Assembly (NCBI GenBank): GCA_963995505.1
Contig: OZ023197.1
Coordinates: 789,001 to 853,000 of the forward strand
From: Hypericum androsaemum
Taxonomy: Eukaryota > Streptophyta > Magnoliopsida > Malpighiales > Hypericaceae
Length of the DNA stretch: 64,000 bases
Direction: 5' to 3'
The notes below the pieces were generated by a model, which saw nothing but the letters and a program-made list of their open reading frames with translations, was not told the DNA's origin and searched no databases. The stretch's first letter is position 1; each line of letters begins with the position of its first letter. Positions 57,212 to 64,000 of the stretch are shown in pieces. A program made the position numbers and the translations under genes.

Positions 57212-57590
57212 TGTATGCAAATTTGTTCTCTGTTGAACCTAATTTATTTAGGAGACGATTCTCTTAATTGTGTATTTTTTGTTCGTAAAATTCGGTCTCA
57301 AGACTTTCTTTACAAAAATCAAATTGTGAACGGTTGAAATATGTAAATTTATTATGTATTAAAATGGGATATTGTCAATTATAAAGTTGCTTAAATAATT
57401 TTCCGATCTTGATGTTAGACCATGCAGCTGTGAAAGTTTTTTTTAAATTTCAAAATTCCAATTTCAAACACTGTAGTATCATATTTTATGAGAATGGCTT
57501 CTTTTTTTTGAGAAATGAGAATGGCTTTTGAATGGTGTTTTTAAAAGCATGTATTGAGCCGATGATTGATGGCAGTCTATGTTGTTTGTC
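57212..57590. other. MLP2 3' flank
   Basis: AT-rich; no gene. Ends in a single-base G run. Confidence 0.4.
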
Positions 57591-57610
57591 GGGGGGGGGG
57601 GGGGGGGGGG
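57591..57610. repeat. Run of 20 G
   Basis: Twenty consecutive G bases at the left edge of an LTR-like fragment. The related copy near 50195 reads tgtcggagg at this point. It could form a G-quadruplex or be an assembly or polymerase artefact. Confidence 0.9.
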
Positions 57611-58076
57611 CGAGATGTACTTGATTAGCATCTTATAGTCGAGACAAGAGTTTTACTCTTTCTCTGTAAGATGAGATTGCCCGTATTAACTATTAAGTGC
57701 TTACGGGCTACGACAATCGTCCCCAAAATACAACAACTTTTTTACTTCGAGTTCGTAGCACCACGACCCTCGAAGTTTCGGCGAACCGTCGGATACTCAA
57801 AACTTTCCAGAGAGAGAGAGAGAAAATCCTACAATTGGTAGAAGAATGATGCAAGTTGTAGTGGAGTGAGTGAAATGGTTGGGAGGGGGGCTTATTTATA
57901 GGCGGAAGGGGCAATATCCGAAGGGCTGCCTGGCAACTCCGAAGGGACTCTAGCCTCCCGAAGAGGCACCTCGTGCCTGCTTGAAGGCCTGACGGGACGC
58001 TTTGCCTGCTGCTTCCCATCCCTCCGCCTTTCAGCTCAGATTTTGGTCGTGTCCCATCAATTCGCATCCCGTTAAT
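57611..58076. mobile_element. LTR-like fragment related to the insert at 50190-50945
   Basis: gtcgagacaagagt, gattgcccgtatt, acgacaatcgtcccc and ctcgaagtttcgg repeat words of the 50.2-kb insert. The right part (gaagggctgcctgg, gaagaggcacc) is not shared. No LTR end is seen; the fragment stops where MLP3 promoter sequence begins. Confidence 0.6.
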
Positions 58077-58365
58077 TCAGCTCATGAAGTTTAAAACACG
58101 AGTTGATCTAAGTAATAAAAAATATAGAAATCTTTGTGTAAGGTTTCGAATTTGAACGTAACGAATGGATAAGATATTAGTGATTGTCTGTAGATACAAT
58201 AACAAATACCACCAAAAAGTTACACACAAAAAGAAAAACTCCACGTGGTCATTAACCATCAATGATGCATAGCCTAGACAGCTATTTAAGGGAATGCAAA
58301 TCCAAGCTATTTTTCGTTCCATTAGAGACAAATCAGGTGTAAAATTAAAATTTAATCAAGGAATA
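58077..58365 (+). promoter_or_regulatory. MLP3 promoter remnant, cut by copia D
   Basis: This matches the MLP1 promoter (42490-42767) closely: atgaagtttaaaaca, tattagtgattgtctgtaga, accaccaaaaagttac, ggtcattaaccatcaatgatgcatagcc and aaaatttaatcaagg. GCTATTTAAG at 58281-58290 is the TATA-like box. Similarity stops at aatcaaggaat, a few bases before the expected ATG, where the copia D LTR starts. An MLP3 coding region may continue on the far side of copia D, outside the window. Confidence 0.75.
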
Positions 58366-59631
58366 TGGTGATGAAACAAATATTAGTAAATAATGGTTTA
58401 ATACGAGTATGCAAATATAAATCGTAAGCATATAAAGAGAAGAGTTTAGAGGTATGCTCACAATCACACTTGTGAGTAAGTGTGTACAACCGTCTTCTTC
58501 GAGCTAGGGATTTCGGATGCAATCCTGGACGAGGCCACAGTTTTACCGTGTGCCCTTAAACTCTTATTACCCGCCTATATGCTTCAGGCCTCCGTGGGTA
58601 AGAGAGTTCCCAAGGTACAACGCCCAACCTCGTGTACAAAGGAAGCACTTTCGTACACCTTTCGTAGCCTTAGAACTCCGACACAAATGAAAGTGAGAAA
58701 TGCTATGCTATGGAGGGAGAAGTAGAGAGCTCAAGGAAGAGTGTGAGCTGGGATGATTTGGAATGAAGGAGGTGGGCTCCTTTTATAGGCAGCCTTGGAC
58801 CTCCAACAGCCAAATTCGGATTTAATAGGGCCATTAACCCACCCATTAAATGGGCTGTTACAAGACCCATAAAACCTCCATATTCATTAGGCTGTTATCC
58901 CATTTATTGGTTTGAATTTAAATTCGAAATTTAAATTCAAAGCCACCTGGAAGGTGAAGAAGGTTCCAGAGTGTGGGCTTGTCCAAACGGAAGTCCAAGA
59001 AGCCCAGAGGACTTTTTGGGCCTAGGATCGCTACAACAAGTCCGGCCCAGTTCTAAAAAGATAAGGCCCTGGAACCTGGAACAATTCCCACAATCCGCAA
59101 CCCGCAACCCGCAACCCGCAACCCGCACCCGCATCCGAGCGGGTCGGGTCGGGTCGGGACGGGGCGGGGCGGGGCGCGCGCGCGTGCGTGCGTGCCGAGC
59201 CGAGCCGAGCCGGACGGACGGACGGACGGACGGCGCGAGAAGCCTCTCCCTTCTCCACCAGTTTACCCATGCTAGACTTCTAGTCCCTTATAAACTTGTC
59301 TCAGCATGGTGCGCTAACCAATGTGGGATTGTGCTTATTTTAATAACAACCATACCACTTTAAAGCCAATTTTTATTCACCCCGAGAATTGGATTTTCGC
59401 AAGTGTTATACATCGTTACGAAGCTCTATCAACGAGCTTCGTATTGACCTCACAAACACCCAAAATCAATTGGTGTGACCTTCAATTAAATTAGCTCAAA
59501 GTTGCCCACTAATTACTTAGTTATTATATTTAATTAGGATTCTCCCTCTAATTAAATATTTGGGCCAAAGCCCAATACACTCACTTGTATTGGGCCATCT
59601 CTTCCTTGGTTAATAAACCAATTCTCCAACA
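58366..59631 (-). repeat. 3' LTR of copia D
   Basis: On minus it starts TGTTGGAGAATTGG at 59631, directly after a G-rich polypurine tract. The other end is placed at 58366 (tggtgatgaaac on plus) because MLP3 promoter similarity ends there. About 1.27 kb, long for copia, and includes a GC-rich simple-repeat cluster. The outer boundary is uncertain by a few bases. Confidence 0.72.
59092..59234. repeat. Cluster of simple repeats within the copia D LTR
   Basis: Consecutive short arrays: aacccgc units (59098-59127), gggtc units, ggggc units, cgcgcg and gtgc runs, gagcc units, then cggacggacgg units to 59234. Several different unit lengths in 140 bp suggest serial slippage in a GC-rich stretch. 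Confidence 0.85.
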
Positions 59632-60230
59632 ATCCCCCACATGAATGCAAATTGGCTTATATATAATATGAGCCTACCAATGCTACATGCAACTTGGAGT
59701 TCTGCGAGAATTTGTTGCATCAGGAACGGTGGTTGAAAGCCTTGAACCTTCCTTAGTGAAATACCTTCGGATATACTTGCCAACCAGTGGACGCGATGCC
59801 TTGAACTGTTCGGCGTTTCATGTATACCAAGACAAAGGTACTCACACAACTCCTTCTCAAACCACTACTTGGTTCTTTCGTTGTTGTCCATTTTGGCCCT
59901 GGACTGCCTTGGAAACATCATCGAATGCTCTAGAGATTTAGCCCTTAACTCATCTCATAGAAGCGGCCCCTTCACATTCGATATAGGTGATCTCTTATAA
60001 GGAGTATCCTGCCATACCCCACTTATATATATACTCGAAGTATAAGGATCATTAAAAGCTTAAAGCTTAACCTTCACATGGACAGGTCTATCACTCTTCC
60101 ATCACAGGAATGGGCAAGGAACTCAATTTCTCGAGTGCTTTGTTCGACCCTAGCCTCACAATTCGGTTGTCCCTTTGAACCTGCAGATCAGGATTTACGA
60201 TCCAGGTTGGGTTGTCATCATGGGTTTAGG
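59632..60230 (-). other. 3' untranslated interval of copia D
   Basis: About 600 bp between the gag-pol stop and the 3' LTR, with no open frame of note. It ends with the polypurine tract. Confidence 0.6.
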
Positions 60231-63200
60231 TCATTTCGTGGGCTTTAATCCCATTCCCCTCGATGATACCTCAACTTGGTCTCTCGTTAGACCCTTAGTT
60301 AATGGATCCGCGATGTTCTCTTTTGACTTTACATAGTCTAAAGATATCACACTCGTTCTCAATAACGTTCTCACGGATTTATGTCTACGACGTATGTGTC
60401 TAGACTTTCCATTATACACATTATTTTGTGCTCTTCCAATAGCTGATTGACTATCACAGTGCACGCTAATGGGAGGCACTGGTTTTGACCACATCGGAAT
60501 GTCCTCCAAGAAACTTCGGAGCCAATCCGCCTCTTCAGCTGCAAGATCCAACGCTATGAATTCTGATTCCATAGTTGATCTAGCAATGCAAGTTTGTTTG
60601 CATGATCTCCACGAGACCGCTGCTCCTCCAAATGTAAATATGTATCCGCTAGTGGATTTTATATTCTTGGAGTCCGAGATCCAGTTCGCGTCTGAATACC
60701 CTTCCAGAACGGCTGGATGTCTCGTATAGTGTAATCCAAAGTTAGCAGTGTACCTTAGATATCTAAGGACTCTAACTATCGCTTTCCAATGTTCATAATT
60801 GGGATTACTCGTATATCTCGATAATCTGTTAACCGAGTTTGCAATATCTGGTCTAGTACAGTCCATGAGGTACATTAGACTGCCTATAACTCTAGAATAT
60901 TCTAGTTGTCTCACACTCTCTCCGCGATTCTTGCAGAGACTCGACACCACTTCCATAGGAGTTCTCGCAATTACATTGCTATCCTTATCGAATTTGTCAA
61001 GTATCTTTTTGACATAGTGACCTTGGGAAAGCGCGTAACCTTCTGAAGTCTTAGTGATTTTCATCCCAAGTATTACATCAGCTTGTCCCAAGTCTTTCAT
61101 ATCGAAATTTTGTGACAACATTTTCTTGGTAACTTTGATATTATCATTATTACCCACGATCAACATGTCATCTACGTAGAGACAAACTATCACATAGTCG
61201 TTATCATCTCCTTTCACGTAGACACATTTATCACATTGGTTTATCTGAAACCCGTTAGATAGCATTACACTATCAAACTTTTCGTGCCATTGTTTAGGTG
61301 CTTGTTTTAGTCCATACAAGGATTTTACAAGTTTACACACCTTATGTTCTTTACCTGAAACCACAAACCCTTCGGGTTGCTCCATGTAAATCTCCTCTTC
61401 CAAATCTCCATTAAGGAAGGCCGTCTTCACATCCATTTGATGGATCTCTAGGTTAAACAAAGCCGCCAAGGCTATGACTAACCTAATAGACGTTTTCCTG
61501 GAGACAGGAGCATATGTGTCAAAATAATCAACACCCTCAGTTTGCTTGTAGCCTTTAACAACAAGTCTCGCCTTGTACTTATCCACTGTACCATCAGGCT
61601 TCATCTTCTTTTTGAAGATCCACTTATGGCCTAGTGGTTTACTACCCGGAGGTAGATCTACTAGTTCCCAAGTGTGATTATGTAAGATAGACTCTATCTC
61701 ACTATTCACCGCTTCCTTCCAAAGAGCAGAGTCTGTAGAAGACATTGCTTCTTTGTAGGTTACTGGATCCTTTTCTAACAGATATGTTAGAAAATCTGAT
61801 CCGAAAGACTTTTCTTTTCTAGCCCTTTTCCCACGCCTAGGCTCTTCAACTTCATCTTGAGGTTTCTCTCCCCCCACATTGCTTCCACTTTGGTCAACTT
61901 GACGGTCAACACCAGTTCGAGCTTTGTGAGGAAAGGTTTCCTCAAAGAATGAAGCATCCCTAGCTTCTATGATAGTATTTACGTGGATATCAGAGTTATC
62001 TGACTTGTGTACCAAGAATCGATATGCAGCACTATCTTGTGCATAACCGATAAACACACAATCCACCGTCTTGGGTCCTATCCTTGTCCTTTTAGGAGGT
62101 GGGATCGGAACCTTAGCAAGACATCCCCAAACTCTTAGGAACTTATAGCTAGGCGCATGACCTTTCCATAATTCGTAAGGTATTTTAGCCAACTTTTTAT
62201 GTGGTACCCTGTTGAGCACATAGTTGGCCGAAAGCACCGCTTCCCCCCACAAATTCCTTGGTAATCCGGAACTGATAAGCATCGCATTCATCATTTCCTT
62301 AAGCGTCCTATTCTTCCTTTCCGCAATTCCATTTTGCTCGGGAGAATAAGGCGCCGTGGTTTGATGAATGATTCCATTCTCGGCACAAACTTGTGCAAAT
62401 GGAGATTCATATTCACCACCTCGGTCACTTCGAAGATTTTTGATCTTCTTGCCAAGTTGGTTCTCAACTTCATTCTTATAGTGAATGAACATGTCTATTG
62501 CTTCGTCTTTACTTCTCATCAAGTAGACATAGCAATACCTCGTACAATCATCGATAAAAGTTATAAAATAATTTTTACCGCCACGCGTTTGTACGTATTT
62601 TAAATCACATACATCGGTGTGGATTAAATCCAACGGTTCCGTCCTTCGCTCAATCGAGTGGGAAGATGCTTTGGCGTACTTGGCCTCAACACAAGTCTCG
62701 CACTTATGTTTGTGATCGATGTTGAACTTTGGTAGTAGGTTAAGTGATATTAGCCTTTGCAAAGACTTATAGTTCACATGACCCAGTCTACCATGCCACA
62801 AATATGACGAATCCCGAGAATAAGCAACCTTCACTTTCTCATTGGTCTTATCGGCAACATTCATTACATTATTGCTCGTGCTAGCCTTATTGGCGGCACC
62901 CACATCAATCTTATCACTAGACTTTGCCTTGGGAGCTAAAGTCATTACACTCATCTTAAAAAGATTGTTGGTCAAGTAACCCTTGCCAACGAACATCCCT
63001 CCCTTGGACATGATGACCTTGTCGGACTCGAACACAAGCCGAAAGCCCCTCTTGTTGAGCACCACTCCGGAGATAAGATTCTTTCGAATCTCGGGCACAT
63101 GCAGCACATCCGTCAAGGTCAGCTCCTTGCCCGAGGTCATCTTCAGCATGACCGTCCCCTTGCCTTCAACCTTCGAGACTGCAGAATTTCCCATGTAGCA

Positions 63201-64000
63201 GTTCTCATCATCGACCGGTTGATAGGTCTTGAACATCCATTTGTTGGCACAAATGTGGCGGGTAGCCCCCGTGTCCACCCACCATTCCTTCGAGTTCCCA
63301 CCCACGAGGTTCACCTCGGACACAACGGCCGTGAGGTGCATCTCATCGAGGTCGGAGCTCAAGCTAGCCTCCGCAATGTTAGCATTGGCGGGCTTCTTCT
63401 TCTTGCCCTTGCTTGGTCCTGCCGTCTTCTTACCCTCCGCGGCTAGACGTTTGTAGCAATCTTTGGCACGATGGCCGGTCTTGTTGCAAACAAAGCAGGC
63501 ACCAGTAAAGCTCTTGTTCTGAGCATCTCCCTTGGTGTCATTTGAGCGTTTCCGCTTGTTCCCACGGGAGCTCCCCCCGGTCTCGACCACATTGGCCTTA
63601 GCAACCATGCCACTTAGTTTCTTATCAACCTTTCGGTTGTCTTGCTCGATGCGCAACCTTCGGATAAGGTCCTCGAGAGTCATCTTCTTCCTCTTGTGCT
63701 TGAGGTACATCTTGAAGTCCTTCCAAGATGGTGGTAATTTCTCAATTACCATCGCCACTTGGAGGGCATCATTGATGGCCATTTCCTCCGTTGCAAGATC
63801 ATGAAAGATCAATTGCAACTCTTCGCATTGTTCCACAACGCTCTTTCCATCGACCATCCGATAGTCGTGGAAGCGCCCGGCCACAAATTTCTTTGTACCG
63901 GCGTCGTCAACTTTATATTTGTGCTCCAACGATTCCCAAAGATCCTTAGACGTTTCTTTGGTATAGTAGACGCCGTAAAGCGAATCGTCGAGAGAACCCA
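60231..64000 (-). CDS. Copia D gag-pol polyprotein, uninterrupted, partial at N-terminus
   Basis: The frame is open from the stop (TGA, 60233-60231) to the window edge, over 1,250 codons; the true start lies outside. No Met is used at 63929, where the codon is TTG inside gag ([11 protein letters not shown]). Counting from there: gag ([10 protein letters not shown] about residue 37), zinc knuckle [14 protein letters not shown] at 145-158, protease [10 protein letters not shown] with D219, integrase HHCC from about 375 and a core with SDRGGEY, reverse transcriptase with CLYVDDMLI near 917, and RNase H with YSDANW near 1077 and HCDSQSA near 1155. All catalytic motifs are present. It copies the element RNA and integrates the DNA within virus-like particles. 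Confidence 0.92.
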   Translation of the reverse strand, partial: GSLDDSLYGVYYTKETSKDLWESLEHKYKVDDAGTKKFVAGRFHDYRMVDGKSVVEQCEELQLIFHDLATEEMAINDALQVAMVIEKLPPSWKDFKMYLKHKRKKMTLEDLIRRLRIEQDNRKVDKKLSGMVAKANVVETGGSSRGNKRKRSNDTKGDAQNKSFTGACFVCNKTGHRAKDCYKRLAAEGKKTAGPSKGKKKKPANANIAEASLSSDLDEMHLTAVVSEVNLVGGNSKEWWVDTGATRHICANKWMFKTYQPVDDENCYMGNSAVSKVEGKGTVMLKMTSGKELTLTDVLHVPEIRKNLISGVVLNKRGFRLVFESDKVIMSKGGMFVGKGYLTNNLFKMSVMTLAPKAKSSDKIDVGAANKASTSNNVMNVADKTNEKVKVAYSRDSSYLWHGRLGHVNYKSLQRLISLNLLPKFNIDHKHKCETCVEAKYAKASSHSIERRTEPLDLIHTDVCDLKYVQTRGGKNYFITFIDDCTRYCYVYLMRSKDEAIDMFIHYKNEVENQLGKKIKNLRSDRGGEYESPFAQVCAENGIIHQTTAPYSPEQNGIAERKNRTLKEMMNAMLISSGLPRNLWGEAVLSANYVLNRVPHKKLAKIPYELWKGHAPSYKFLRVWGCLAKVPIPPPKRTRIGPKTVDCVFIGYAQDSAAYRFLVHKSDNSDIHVNTIIEARDASFFEETFPHKARTGVDRQVDQSGSNVGGEKPQDEVEEPRRGKRARKEKSFGSDFLTYLLEKDPVTYKEAMSSTDSALWKEAVNSEIESILHNHTWELVDLPPGSKPLGHKWIFKKKMKPDGTVDKYKARLVVKGYKQTEGVDYFDTYAPVSRKTSIRLVIALAALFNLEIHQMDVKTAFLNGDLEEEIYMEQPEGFVVSGKEHKVCKLVKSLYGLKQAPKQWHEKFDSVMLSNGFQINQCDKCVYVKGDDNDYVIVCLYVDDMLIVGNNDNIKVTKKMLSQNFDMKDLGQADVILGMKITKTSEGYALSQGHYVKKILDKFDKDSNVIARTPMEVVSSLCKNRGESVRQLEYSRVIGSLMYLMDCTRPDIANSVNRLSRYTSNPNYEHWKAIVRVLRYLRYTANFGLHYTRHPAVLEGYSDANWISDSKNIKSTSGYIFTFGGAAVSWRSCKQTCIARSTMESEFIALDLAAEEADWLRSFLEDIPMWSKPVPPISVHCDSQSAIGRAQNNVYNGKSRHIRRRHKSVRTLLRTSVISLDYVKSKENIADPLTKGLTRDQVEVSSRGMGLKPTK

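Larger units (their letters stand above)
58366..64000 (-). mobile_element. Ty1/copia element, copia D, partial at the window end
   Basis: Minus-strand element with 3' LTR at 58366-59631, a 0.6-kb 3' untranslated interval and one long gag-pol frame that runs off the right edge. The polypurine tract (ATGTGGGGGAT on minus) lies just inside the LTR edge. 5' LTR, leader and target duplication lie outside the window. Because the frame is unbroken it is the best candidate here for recent activity. Confidence 0.9.

Noticed and set aside
1..64000. A new defence or multi-gene biochemical system
   Set aside because: The coding content is two apparently intact host genes, MLP pseudogenes and retroelements or transposons. 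No cluster of unknown genes with conserved spacing or shared direction is present.

Overview
This is nuclear DNA of a flowering plant, probably a eudicot. Three things point there: a seven-exon gene for a plastid-type EamA/WAT1-related transporter, a CLE peptide-hormone gene, and a cluster of major-latex-protein-like (MLP, Bet v 1 superfamily) genes, all set in transposable elements of plant type. I see no bacterial, viral-particle or CRISPR content. The species cannot be named from the sequence. Only two host genes look intact: CLE (9221-9574, minus) and the EamA transporter (25680-28542, plus).

Layout. 0-9 kb: a 5'-truncated LINE with a 13-bp target duplication (1482-2462), a 36-bp palindromic tandem array inside an LTR-like block (about 3030-4240), and a Mutator-like element with a perfect 9-bp target duplication (6701-7925). 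9-10 kb: a decayed plastid 16S rRNA fragment just downstream of the CLE gene. 12-18 kb: a terminal-inverted-repeat element split by a complete but dead Ty1/copia element (copia A, 12603-17199). 21-25.5 kb: a truncated GeBP/DUF573 gene start fused to an approximately 770-bp minisatellite, then the 5' half of a minus-strand copia element (C) whose LTR stops 142 bp before the transporter start codon. 29-30.5 kb: copia remnant E. 31.5-33.1 kb: a second Mutator-like element with an organellar DNA insert in one arm. 33.5-38.7 kb: copia B, same family as A. 39.2-42.1 kb: a LINE with an 11-bp target duplication and a foreign middle segment.

42-64 kb is the MLP region. MLP1 (42.77-44.39 kb) has lost its start codon and carries a solo LTR in its intron. 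MLP2 (56.06-57.21 kb) has a one-base frameshift near the end. Of MLP3 only the promoter is visible (58.08-58.36 kb), and it stops where copia D begins. Related flanking DNA occurs twice (46.76-49.64 and 53.93-55.49 kb). The first copy has gained a Mutator-like element carrying part of a GCK-domain gene, and a MITE. Between the copies lie a decayed LINE, an LTR-like insertion and a Ty3/gypsy integrase fragment. Copia D (58366 to beyond the window end) has an uninterrupted gag-pol frame of more than 1,250 codons and is the youngest-looking element here.

The genes do not form a pathway. The main story is genome turnover: local MLP duplication followed by separate inactivations, gene-fragment capture by Mutator-like elements, organellar DNA uptake, and copia elements that share premature stop codons. 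I found nothing that I would call a new molecular system.
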